Assembly (NCBI GenBank): GCA_023910675.1
Contig: JAAVWC010000005.1
Coordinates: 153,551-217,550, forward strand
Length of the DNA: 64,000 bases
Source: Gemmatimonas sp.
Lineage (GTDB): Bacteria; Gemmatimonadota; Gemmatimonadetes; Gemmatimonadales; Gemmatimonadaceae
Reading direction: 5' to 3'
Translations under genes and position numbers: made by a program
The notes under the pieces: generated by a model
Told to the model about the DNA's origin: nothing
Database searches by the model: none
Seen by the model: only the letters and a program-made list of their open reading frames with translations
Shown: piece after piece, positions 17,635-26,005 of the stretch
Position numbering within the stretch: position 1 is the first letter of the stretch
Layout of the letters: every line of letters begins with the position of its first letter

Positions 17635-20145
17635 ATGAAGGTTCTGCTCGCGTGGTCCGGAGTCACGGCAGCGGCAACGATGATCTCCTCGTTGCTCGCC
17701 CATGATCCGCTTCCTGCAATTCGAGAACGCGCTACACCCGTCACGCCGCCGCGTGCACCGGTGGCAGCGACGCATCCGGTCCTGTCCCGGTCCATCACGC
17801 CCACGCGGGCGCCCGCCAAGTTCGGCGCGCGCGGCATGGCCGTCGCCGCGCTCGACAGCACGGTGCAGCGCTACTGTGGACAGTGCCACAACCCCACGAT
17901 GCGTCGCGGCAATCTCAATCTCCGCGGCTACAGCATGGCCAAGGCGACCGACAGCGACGCCACGGAAAAAATCATCCGCAAGCTGCGCGCGGAGATGATG
18001 CCGCCGCCGGGATCGAAGCGTCCCACCGGTGACACCCTCCTCGCGCTCGTCGAAACGCTTGAGCAGACGATGGACGCCGTGCCGGTCAATCCTGGCACGC
18101 GCTCCTTCCAGCGACTCAATCGCCCCGAGTATGAGCGCGTGTTGCGCGATCTCATCGGACTCGACGTGAACGCCGGCGACTGGCTGCCGCTCGACACCAA
18201 GAGCGCCAACTTCGACAACATCTCCGATGTGCAGGCGCTCTCCCCCACCTTGCTGGAGGGCTACCTCAACGCCGCCGCCGCGGTGAGCCGCATGGCCATC
18301 GGCGATACGAAGACCGGTGTCCAGCAGGTGCTCTACAAGACGTCGCCGTTCACGTCGCAGCATCCGTGGGATCATGTCGAAGGCACCCCGTACGGCACGC
18401 GCGGCGGCATGGTCATCAAGCACACCTTCCCCGCCGACGGGGTGTACCAGATTCGCGTCAACGTCGGTGGTGGCGTGGGTCGCCCCACCGAAGACGTCGA
18501 CGTCTCCATCGATGGCAACCGCGTGGCGCTGCTTCGCTACGACCGCGGCATCAATCGCAACAACGAGTCGGCCGACCTGCCGCTCGGTGCCGACTACCTG
18601 CTCACCGAGCCCATCACCATCAAGGGCGGTCAGCGCTCGGTGTCGATTGCGTTCGCCAAGAACATCGACGGCCCGTACGAAGATCTCATCAAGCCACATG
18701 AGTGGTCGCGCGCCTCGCAGGGCAATGGCTCCGCCGGTACCACCGAGCCCGCCTACCTCATGGACGTGCTCGTGTCGGGACCGACCAAGGTATTGGGCCT
18801 GTCCGATTCGCCGAGCCGCCGCGCAATTTTTTCCTGCGCGCCCAAGGCCGCGGCGGCGCAGCGCGTCTGTGCACAGAGCATTCTCGAGCGCCTCGCAACG
18901 CGCGCCTATCGCCGGCCGCTCACGAACAACGACCGCGACGCGCTGATGAAGTTCTACGATCAGGGCGCGAAGTCGGGCACGACCGAAGGCTTCGAAGAAG
19001 GCGTGCGACTTGGCATGCAGGCCATGCTCGCGAGCCCGTACTTCATTTTCCGCTTCGAGAAGACGCCCGCCGGTGTCGCCGAAGGGAAGGACTTCCGCAT
19101 CGATGATCTCGAGCTGGCCACGCGCCTCTCGTTCTTCATGTGGAGCACCATCCCCGACGAACGGCTCCTCACGCTCGCGCGCACGCGTCGCCTGTCGCAG
19201 CCGACCGTGTTCAACGCCGAAGTGAAGCGCATGCTTGCCGACCCGCGTGCGGAAGCGTTGAGCACGCGCTTCGCGTCACAGTGGCTCCGCCTGCAGGACC
19301 TCGACAAGGTGAAGCCCGACGCGTTCCTCTTCCCCGACTACGATTCGCAGCTCGGGGCCGCCATGCAGAAGGAGACCGAACTCTTCTTCGTGGATATGAT
19401 TCGCAAGGATCGCAGCGTGCTCACCGCCTTCACCTCCGACTCGACGTACGTGAACGAGCGGCTCGCCAAGCACTACGGCATTCCGAACGTGTCGGGCTCG
19501 CACTTCCGCAAAGTCGCCTACGCCGACGATCAGCGTCGCGGCATTCTCGGCCAGGGCAGCGTGCTCGTGCAGACGTCGCTCGGCAACCGCACGAGCCCCG
19601 TGTTGCGCGGCAAGTGGGTCATGGAAGTGCTGCTCGGAGCGCCGCCGCCACCGCCGCCGCCCAATGTCCCCGACCTCGAGCAGACGGTGGGCGCCAAGGA
19701 CGGCAAGCAGCTCACGACGCGGGAGCGCATGGAAATGCATCGTGCGAATCCCACCTGCAAGTCGTGCCACAACTTCATGGATCCCATCGGGCTCGCGCTC
19801 GACAACTTCGACGTGACCGGCAAGCTGCGCTACCGCGAGAACGGCGCGAAGCTCGACACGCGCGGCAACCTGTACGACGGCACGCCGATCACCACCACGG
19901 CGGATCTCACGAAGGCGTTGCTCAAGCGTCCGCTGCCGCTCATGCGGAACTTCACCGAAAACCTCATGGCGTATGCCCTCGGCCGTCGCGTCGAGGACTA
20001 CGACATGCCCACCGTACGCGCCATCGTGCGTGATGCGGGCAAGCAGAACTACAAGATGTCGGCGTTCGTCATGGGCGTCGTGAACAGCAAGGCCTTCCAG
20101 ACCAAGCGCGCCGAGCCGATTGCGGCCGACGCCAATCAGAACTGA
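17635..20145 (+). CDS. Planctomycete-type DUF1592/DUF1588 cytochrome c protein
   Basis: 836 residues, exported (hydrophobic N-terminus). It carries an N-terminal cytochrome-like CxxCH motif at residues 81-85 (YCGQCHNP) and a second at 708-712 (CKSCHNFMDP). Between lie the blocks of the DUF1587-DUF1592-DUF1588-DUF1585 architecture: FQRLNRPEYERVLRDLIGLD, a carbohydrate-binding-like beta domain near 270-370, ELATRLSFFMWSTIPDERLL, and MDPIGLALDNFDVTGKLR. The family is common in Planctomycetes, Acidobacteria and relatives with no proven reaction; heme redox chemistry on exported substrates is suspected. ATG 17635 has a GGAG ribosome site. First gene of a three-gene operon. Confidence 0.88.
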   Translation: MKVLLAWSGVTAAATMISSLLAHDPLPAIRERATPVTPPRAPVAATHPVLSRSITPTRAPAKFGARGMAVAALDSTVQRYCGQCHNPTMRRGNLNLRGYSMAKATDSDATEKIIRKLRAEMMPPPGSKRPTGDTLLALVETLEQTMDAVPVNPGTRSFQRLNRPEYERVLRDLIGLDVNAGDWLPLDTKSANFDNISDVQALSPTLLEGYLNAAAAVSRMAIGDTKTGVQQVLYKTSPFTSQHPWDHVEGTPYGTRGGMVIKHTFPADGVYQIRVNVGGGVGRPTEDVDVSIDGNRVALLRYDRGINRNNESADLPLGADYLLTEPITIKGGQRSVSIAFAKNIDGPYEDLIKPHEWSRASQGNGSAGTTEPAYLMDVLVSGPTKVLGLSDSPSRRAIFSCAPKAAAAQRVCAQSILERLATRAYRRPLTNNDRDALMKFYDQGAKSGTTEGFEEGVRLGMQAMLASPYFIFRFEKTPAGVAEGKDFRIDDLELATRLSFFMWSTIPDERLLTLARTRRLSQPTVFNAEVKRMLADPRAEALSTRFASQWLRLQDLDKVKPDAFLFPDYDSQLGAAMQKETELFFVDMIRKDRSVLTAFTSDSTYVNERLAKHYGIPNVSGSHFRKVAYADDQRRGILGQGSVLVQTSLGNRTSPVLRGKWVMEVLLGAPPPPPPPNVPDLEQTVGAKDGKQLTTRERMEMHRANPTCKSCHNFMDPIGLALDNFDVTGKLRYRENGAKLDTRGNLYDGTPITTTADLTKALLKRPLPLMRNFTENLMAYALGRRVEDYDMPTVRAIVRDAGKQNYKMSAFVMGVVNSKAFQTKRAEPIAADANQN

Positions 20146-20165
20146 ACCCGACAGGAGCTACGCCC

Positions 20166-21569
20166 ATGCAATTTCTCACGCAGAAGACGCTGGAACGCCG
20201 GACGTTCCTGAAGGGAATGAGTGCCGCAGTTGCCCTGCCGTATCTCGACGCCATGGAACCGGCGCGCCGCTTCATCAGTGGCAGCGGTGCGGCCGCGGCC
20301 GCGGCGGGGCATCAGCGCCTCGTGTGTATCGAGTCGGTGCACGGTGCGGCCGGCAGCAACAGCTGGGGCTCGTCGCGTCACCTCTGGGCGCCGGAAGGGG
20401 TGGGACGTCAGTTCGAGTTCTCCGCCGACAGTGCGCTCGCGCCGCTGCAGGACTGGCGCAGTAATCTCACGATCGTGAGCAACACCGACGTGCGCATGGC
20501 CGAAGCGTTCGACGCGCCGGAAATCGGCGGCGATCACTTCCGTTCGAGCGCGGTGTTCCTCACGCAGTCGCACCCCAAGCAGACGCAGGGGTCCGATCTG
20601 TTCGTCGGGACGAGCTTCGATCAGATCGTCGCGCGCAAGATCGGGCAGGACACGCCGATTCCCTCGATGCAGCTGTGCATCGAGAATCTCGATCAGGCGG
20701 GTGGCTGCACGTACAACTATTCGTGCGCGTACACCGACACGATCAGCTGGGCGTCGCCCAACGATCCGCTCCCCATGATCCGCAACCCGCGGGCGGCGTT
20801 CGACCTGCTCTTCGGGGCGGGCTCGACCAACGCCGACCGCTCGTCGCGTCGCAAGGACAACGGCAGCATTCTCGACTGGGTGGTGGGCGAAATGAGCACG
20901 CTCAAGCGTCAGCTCGGCCCCACCGACCGTCGTCGCGTCGATCAGTATCTCGAGAATGTGCGCGAACTCGAGCGTCGCATTCAGAAGGTCGAAGCCAAGA
21001 ACCAGAGTGGCGACGAGCGGTTGCTCCCCGAAGCGCCGGTGGGCGTGCCCGATTCGTTCGAAGAGCACGTGAAGCTCATGTTCGACATTCAGGTGCTCGC
21101 CTTCCAGAGCGACATGACGCGCGTCTTCTCGTTCAAGACCGGTCGTGACGCGTCGAGCCGCACCTTCCCCGAGAGCGGGACGAACAAGGGCTTCCACCCC
21201 GCGTCGCACCACGGGGGACGCGAGTCGGCGATTCTCGAGTTCAACCTGATCAACAAGTACCACGTGTCCATGCTGCCGTACTTCCTGCAGCGTCTCAAGG
21301 AGACCAAGGAAGGCGACAGCAACCTGCTCGACAACACCACGATCGTGTACGGCTCGCCGATGGCCGACGGCAACGTGCACAACCATCGTCGGTGCCCGCT
21401 CATTCTGCTGGGCGGCGACAACGCCATGCTCCCCACGAACACGCACCTCAAGGCGCCCGACGGCACCCCGATGGCCGACGTGTTCCTGTCGCTCCTGCAC
21501 AAGTACAACATCGAAACGCCGAGCTTCGGCGACAGCGTGTCGCCGTTCGCGCTGTACACCAACGCCTGA
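20166..21569 (+). CDS. DUF1552 protein with Tat signal
   Basis: 467 residues. The N-terminus ERRTFLKGMSAAVALPYLD is a twin-arginine-type signal, implying export of a folded protein. The rest matches DUF1552: FLTQSHPKQTQGSDLFVGTS, SMQLCIENLDQAGGC, DWVVGEMSTLKRQLGPTDRR, QVLAFQSDMTRVFSF and HPASHHGGRESAILEF, part of an alkaline-phosphatase/sulfatase-like fold (inference). It almost always travels with DUF1592 proteins, as here, 20 bases downstream with an AGGAG ribosome site, so the two probably act on one substrate. Confidence 0.88.
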   Translation: MQFLTQKTLERRTFLKGMSAAVALPYLDAMEPARRFISGSGAAAAAAGHQRLVCIESVHGAAGSNSWGSSRHLWAPEGVGRQFEFSADSALAPLQDWRSNLTIVSNTDVRMAEAFDAPEIGGDHFRSSAVFLTQSHPKQTQGSDLFVGTSFDQIVARKIGQDTPIPSMQLCIENLDQAGGCTYNYSCAYTDTISWASPNDPLPMIRNPRAAFDLLFGAGSTNADRSSRRKDNGSILDWVVGEMSTLKRQLGPTDRRRVDQYLENVRELERRIQKVEAKNQSGDERLLPEAPVGVPDSFEEHVKLMFDIQVLAFQSDMTRVFSFKTGRDASSRTFPESGTNKGFHPASHHGGRESAILEFNLINKYHVSMLPYFLQRLKETKEGDSNLLDNTTIVYGSPMADGNVHNHRRCPLILLGGDNAMLPTNTHLKAPDGTPMADVFLSLLHKYNIETPSFGDSVSPFALYTNA

Positions 21570-21584
21570 TCGAGGAGATTCCGC

Positions 21585-23714
21585 ATGCGTAGTCCGTTGC
21601 GAGTTCATCTCCAGATGCACCTCCGCGCCGGCGTTGCCGGAGCGGCGGGTCTGGCGTTGCTGTCGTCGCCGCTGCTGGCGCAGGCCACCCGCGCCGACGC
21701 CAAGCAGCCGGTTCGGCTGTCGTCGGTGGGGGCGGCTCGCCCTACCAATGGTTCGCCGGCGATTGCCGAAGCCGCGCGTGAGGGCAACCTCGAGCGCGTG
21801 CGCGCACTGCTCGCGCAACGGAACGATGTGAACATTCCGCTGGGCGACGGCATGACGGCGCTGCATTGGGCGGCCGAGCGCGGTGATGCCGCCATGGCGA
21901 GCGCGCTCATCAAGCGCGGCGCCAAGGTCACGCCCGTCACGCGCAATGGTGGCTACACGCCGTTGCACATTGCCGCCCGCGCCGGTAACGGCGCGGTGGT
22001 GCAGGCGCTGCTGACGGCCGGTGCCGACCCTCAGACGCTCACCACGACCGGCGTTACGGCACTGCATTTGGCGGCGCAGGCCGGTGATGTCGCGTCGGTG
22101 AGCGCGCTGGTGGCCAAGAAGGCCGACGTGAATGCGCGAGAGAAGACGTCGGGGCAGACGCCACTCATGTTCGCCGCGTCGGCCGATCGCCCGGCGGTCG
22201 TGACGGCGCTGGTGAAGGCCGGTGCGAACACGTCGGTGCGTACCAACACGGTGAATCTCACCGAAGAGTTGGCGCGCCAGCAGGCGGCAGCACGCAAGCG
22301 CAACGAAGTGCTCTTCTCGTTCCTCCCCGAAAAGGTGCGCGATTCCGCGCTCAAGGCCATTTCCAAGCAGGAGGCCGATCAGGAAGCGCTGCGTCGGCAG
22401 TTCGGTCTTGGTGTCGAGCCCGTGCCGGCTGCGGACACGTCGAAGTCGGCCGCACCGCGTGCGGCCGCCGCAGTGGCTGCGGCGCCAGGCGCTGCTCCCG
22501 CGCCCGCGCCCGCCAAGACCGACAGCGTGAAGAAGCCGCGCATCGGACTCATCGCGCCGCCGGTGAGTGCGCTCACCCCGTCGCAAGTGGAGCAGGCCAT
22601 TCTCGCCGGCCGCGAGATGTACAACAAGAAGGACGTCGACAAGACGACCGAGACGGTCGTGCCGCGAGATACGACCAACGGCTTCAACGCGAACTACGAA
22701 GCGTCGGTCGGCAACATGGGTGGCCTGACGGCGCTCCACCACGCAGTGCGTCAGGGCAACATTGCCTCGGCGTTGGCGCTCGTCGATGGCGGTGCGAACA
22801 TCAACGAAGTGTCGGCGAGTGACAGCACGACGCCGTTGCTGCAAGCCACGATCAACGGACACTTCGATCTGGCCATGGAACTGGTGAAGCGTGGCGCCGA
22901 TGTGAAGTTGGCCAGCATTCATGGGCTCACGCCGCTGTATGCGGCGATCAATACCTTCTGGCATCCGCGGTCGCGCTATCCCCAGCCGCAGGCGGTGCAG
23001 TTGCAGAAGACAACGCACTACGAGCTGATGAACGCGCTCATCAAGTCGGGCGCCGACGTCAACGTGCGCATGAAGAAGAACATCTGGTTCTTCGGCTACA
23101 GCAACTGCGGCAACGCGAACTGCGGCCTCGAGCTGCTCGATGGCACGACGCCGTTCTGGCGTGCGACGTACGCGGTGGACCTCGAAGCGATGAAGTTGCT
23201 CAAGGCGGCAGGCGCCGTCGATACCACGCCGTCGTTCCGTCCGCCGCAGCTTGGACGCCGCCGCCCGCCCACGCAGGGCGAGGGAGCCGGCTTCAGGCCC
23301 GATGCGTCGCTCGATTCCGCATCGAAGGCGGTGCCGGCCGGTGTCGGCACCTATCCCATTCACGCGGCCGCGGGTGTGGGCTACGGCAATGGCTTCGCGG
23401 GCAACGCGCACCGTCATGCGCCAGACGGCTGGATGCCCGTCATGAAGTATCTGGTGGAAGAGCTGCACCACGACGTGAATAAGCGTGACCTCAACGGCTA
23501 CACGCCGTTGCATCACGCGGCGTCACGCGGCGACAACGAGATGATTCTCTATCTCGTGAGCAAGGGTGCCGACCCCAAGGCCGTGGGACGTGACTTCCGC
23601 ACGACGGTAGACCTGGCCAACGGCCCCGTGCAGCGCTTGCGTCCCTTCCCGGAAACGATCCTGCTGCTCGAGAAGCTGGGAGCCAAGAACAACAACCGCT
23701 GCGTCGGCTGCTGA
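21585..23714 (+). CDS. Exported ankyrin-repeat protein
   Basis: 709 residues: a signal peptide (about 1-33, ending SPLLAQ), then ankyrin repeats in two blocks. First block about 60-220 (GMTALHWAAERGDAAMASAL, GYTPLHIAARAGNGAVVQAL, TALHLAAQAGDVASVSALV). A middle Ala/Pro-rich, non-repeat segment (about 245-320) separates it from a second block with GLTALHHAVRQGNIASALAL, TTPLLQATINGHFDLAMEL and a final GYTPLHHAASRGDNEMILYL. It ends in a Cys pair (CVGC). Repeats should mediate protein contacts in the periplasm. It is third in the operon, 15 bases after the DUF1552 gene, which suggests a scaffold for the two upstream proteins. Confidence 0.88.
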   Translation: MRSPLRVHLQMHLRAGVAGAAGLALLSSPLLAQATRADAKQPVRLSSVGAARPTNGSPAIAEAAREGNLERVRALLAQRNDVNIPLGDGMTALHWAAERGDAAMASALIKRGAKVTPVTRNGGYTPLHIAARAGNGAVVQALLTAGADPQTLTTTGVTALHLAAQAGDVASVSALVAKKADVNAREKTSGQTPLMFAASADRPAVVTALVKAGANTSVRTNTVNLTEELARQQAAARKRNEVLFSFLPEKVRDSALKAISKQEADQEALRRQFGLGVEPVPAADTSKSAAPRAAAAVAAAPGAAPAPAPAKTDSVKKPRIGLIAPPVSALTPSQVEQAILAGREMYNKKDVDKTTETVVPRDTTNGFNANYEASVGNMGGLTALHHAVRQGNIASALALVDGGANINEVSASDSTTPLLQATINGHFDLAMELVKRGADVKLASIHGLTPLYAAINTFWHPRSRYPQPQAVQLQKTTHYELMNALIKSGADVNVRMKKNIWFFGYSNCGNANCGLELLDGTTPFWRATYAVDLEAMKLLKAAGAVDTTPSFRPPQLGRRRPPTQGEGAGFRPDASLDSASKAVPAGVGTYPIHAAAGVGYGNGFAGNAHRHAPDGWMPVMKYLVEELHHDVNKRDLNGYTPLHHAASRGDNEMILYLVSKGADPKAVGRDFRTTVDLANGPVQRLRPFPETILLLEKLGAKNNNRCVGC

Positions 23715-23738
23715 TTCTCCTGGTTGCATGACCAAACG

Positions 23739-23773
23739 AAACGGGGGCGATGCCATTGGCATCGCCCCCGTTT
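23739..23773. terminator. Bidirectional intrinsic terminator between convergent genes
   Basis: A 16-bp perfect stem (AAACGGGGGCGATGCC with GGCATCGCCCCCGTTT) around a three-base loop ATT, flanked by A-rich and T-rich ends, lies between the ankyrin gene (stop 23714) and the convergent gene whose stop is at 23791. It can serve both strands. Confidence 0.92.
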
Positions 23774-23790
23774 TGCTCGAAGCCAGTGCG

Positions 23791-24834
23791 CTACTTCTTT
23801 TCGCCGGCGATGAGCAGTTGCACATGTTCCTGCGCCTGCTGCAGTCCACCTTCGCCGTTGCCCCAATCGACTCGACCATCGGCGTTCGTATCGGCGCCGG
23901 CAGCGAGCTGGTTGCACAACGACGCCAGCTGCGAAATGAGGGATGCCGCCTCCTTGGCGTCGGTGGCACTTTGGATCTGCCTGATGAGCGCGATGGCGGC
24001 ATCGACGCGCGTCAGGGTGCCGCGCGCGGCGGCGGCAATGTGCGTGGCGTGAATCTTCACGCCCCCTGACGCGCCGGTTTCCTTGGCCGCCAGCTCGATG
24101 TGCTGCGCCACACCACCGGCGGCTTTCTTGAGCCCGTAGCCCTTGCCCGGTCCCTCCTTCATGAGCGACGGGTCGAGCGCGTTGAGCACATGACCGGCGT
24201 GCATCTGCATCGCCGCCAAGTTCGTCGGCGTGCGCGTCGCGAGCGTGGCGTGCTGACTGGCCACGGCCGCCTCGGCGAACGCCATGGGAAGCAGCCCCAT
24301 CTTGTCGGGCGTGTCCACGTACGACGTGGTGACGTGGCCGATGTGTGTGCCTACCAGGCCGGGCGGGAGTTGCGCGGCCGGCACGAAGCCGGGCGCTGCA
24401 GCCACCGCTACCCGTCCCGGGATGGGGACACCGGTGATCTTGGCGACGACACTGTCGAACTGCGTGCGCAATTCGAGGTTGGTGCTCACGACGAAGCGGC
24501 GGCGCTGATACTCGTCTTCGGTGAGGCCGCGGGCGGTCAACACCTGCGCAACCGCTTCACGCTTCTTCTGCGCGAGTTCGAGCTGGGCGTCCTTGGTCTT
24601 GTTCTTCGACTGCGCCGCGCGGGCGTCGGCGGAGTCGTGCACCAGACCGATGGCGATGTGTGTTTCCGCCAGCAGCTTGATGTCGGCTGGCGTGAGTGAG
24701 GACACCTGAGGTTTGGCGCCGACCGTGCTGCTGCCGGTGCTTCCAGTGGACGATTGGGCGTGTGCCGCGACGGGAACGGAGACCGTCAGAAGCGCGGCGA
24801 CAACGTACGGCGGGAGGGAGTGCGTACGGTTCAT
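23791..24834 (-). CDS. Exported protein of unknown function
   Basis: 347 residues with a signal peptide ending VAAHAQ (about residue 26). Residues 48-125 (LKLAETHIAIGLVHDSADARAAQ, KKREAVAQVLTARGLTEDEY) form charged helices with a DUF4168-like pattern; the C-terminal 200 residues are helical and Ala-rich, with a calcium-loop-like DTNADGRVDW near residue 315 but no second EF-hand. Repeated His (HAGHVLN, HATHIAAAARG) in the middle could bind metal. I do not recognise a family with certainty. It is divergent from the creatininase-like gene. Confidence 0.6.
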   Translation of the reverse strand: MNRTHSLPPYVVAALLTVSVPVAAHAQSSTGSTGSSTVGAKPQVSSLTPADIKLLAETHIAIGLVHDSADARAAQSKNKTKDAQLELAQKKREAVAQVLTARGLTEDEYQRRRFVVSTNLELRTQFDSVVAKITGVPIPGRVAVAAAPGFVPAAQLPPGLVGTHIGHVTTSYVDTPDKMGLLPMAFAEAAVASQHATLATRTPTNLAAMQMHAGHVLNALDPSLMKEGPGKGYGLKKAAGGVAQHIELAAKETGASGGVKIHATHIAAAARGTLTRVDAAIALIRQIQSATDAKEAASLISQLASLCNQLAAGADTNADGRVDWGNGEGGLQQAQEHVQLLIAGEKK

Positions 24835-24995
24835 ACAGAATGCTCGTGCAAAGCCAGCTCCGGCGTAAATGTTCGGCAGGTATGAGCTTTACGCTCAGTG
24901 TCCCTGTCCCGTTGCTCTGGCGAACTGGCGCGCGGCGCCGCATCGTCTGTGATCCCACCGTGCTCCGTTCTTCCCCACCTTTCCGGGAGCCCCGC

Positions 24996-25949
24996 ATGTC
25001 CCCGATGTGCCCGTCTTTCCTCCGCCGCGCGCTCTGTGCTGCCGGTCTCCTCACTATCGCCGGCGCGTCCGTGCACGCGCAGCAGACGGCCCAGCGTCCG
25101 GCACGCGATCCCCGCAGCATGGGCGGCGGCAACTGCGCCGACAACGCCTACAACTGCAAGGACACCCCCAATCCGCTCCCCGCGCCCAACACGGTGTGGC
25201 TGGAAGAGATGACGTGGATGGACATCCGCGACGCCCTCAAGGCCGGAAAGACGACGGTCATCATTCCCACCGGCGGCATGGAACCCAATGGGCCCTGGCT
25301 CGCCTCGGGCAAGCACAACTTCGTGCTGCACACCAACTGCGACGCCATCGCCCGCAAAATGGGGAACGCACTCTGCGCCCCCATCGTCAAGTTCGTCCCC
25401 GAAGGCAGCTACGATCCGCCAAGCGGACACATGACCTCGCCAGGTACCATCAGCATGCGCGAAGAAACGTTCCGCGCGCTCCTCACCGACATCACCGCCA
25501 GCCTCAAGGCGCACGGATTCCAGACCATCATCTACATTGGCGATAGCGGTGGCAATCAGGGCGGGCAGCGTGCCGTCGCCGACTCGTTGACCGCACTCTG
25601 GAAAGGGGCACCGATCGTGGCGCACGTGCAGGAGTACTACGACTACGCCAGCGTCTCCAAGCACATGGAAACCAAGGGTGTGCACCAGACCAAGGCCGAT
25701 GGCTTGCACGATGACGCCGAAATCTCGCTCAACATGTTCATCGACGACCCCAGGAGCATCCGCTACGACGAACGCGTGAAGGCCGGCCTCGCCACCATCA
25801 ATGGTGTGTCGCTCACCAACCGCAAGCAGATGACCGAATGGGCCAAGGAAGTGGTCGCGTTCCGTACGCAGGTCACCATCGACGCGATCACCAAGGCTAT
25901 CGCCAACAAGGGCACGCTCTCCGCACCGCCCCGTCGCGCCGGCAACTGA
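24996..25949 (+). CDS. Exported creatininase-family protein with altered metal ligands
   Basis: 317 residues with a signal peptide ending SVHAQQ. The body has the creatininase fold: TWMDIRDALKAGKTTVIIPT, GGMEPNGPWLASGKHN, TIIYIGDSGGNQGG and the helical end with VTIDAITKAIAN. Classical members bind two metals through E-x-H and D in EQHG...GTD; here these positions read EPNG and GKH, and NGHGGN has become IGDSGGN. The site is therefore remodelled and activity on creatinine is not expected. ATG 24996 has a GGGAG ribosome site; alternative upstream starts lack a signal peptide. Confidence 0.75.
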   Translation: MSPMCPSFLRRALCAAGLLTIAGASVHAQQTAQRPARDPRSMGGGNCADNAYNCKDTPNPLPAPNTVWLEEMTWMDIRDALKAGKTTVIIPTGGMEPNGPWLASGKHNFVLHTNCDAIARKMGNALCAPIVKFVPEGSYDPPSGHMTSPGTISMREETFRALLTDITASLKAHGFQTIIYIGDSGGNQGGQRAVADSLTALWKGAPIVAHVQEYYDYASVSKHMETKGVHQTKADGLHDDAEISLNMFIDDPRSIRYDERVKAGLATINGVSLTNRKQMTEWAKEVVAFRTQVTIDAITKAIANKGTLSAPPRRAGN

Positions 25950-25966
25950 CGCGTCGACGGAAAAGC

Positions 25967-26005
25967 AGGGCGTGACTATCCTTCGGGATGGTCACGCCCT
26001 TTTTG
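25967..26005 (+). terminator. Terminator hairpin that contains the next gene's start codon
   Basis: A 15-bp stem (AGGGCGTGACTATCC pairing with GGATGGTCACGCCCT, one T-G wobble) capped by a TTCG tetraloop and followed by TTTTTG. It looks like the intrinsic terminator of the creatininase-like gene, but ATG 25988-25990, the annotated start of the following gene, is in its 3' arm. Confidence 0.85.

Noticed and set aside
20136..23516. Long open frame (over 1100 codons) on the minus strand opposite the DUF1552 and ankyrin genes
   Set aside because: Arg/His-rich with no domain, opposite to well-supported genes; typical antisense shadow in high-GC DNA.
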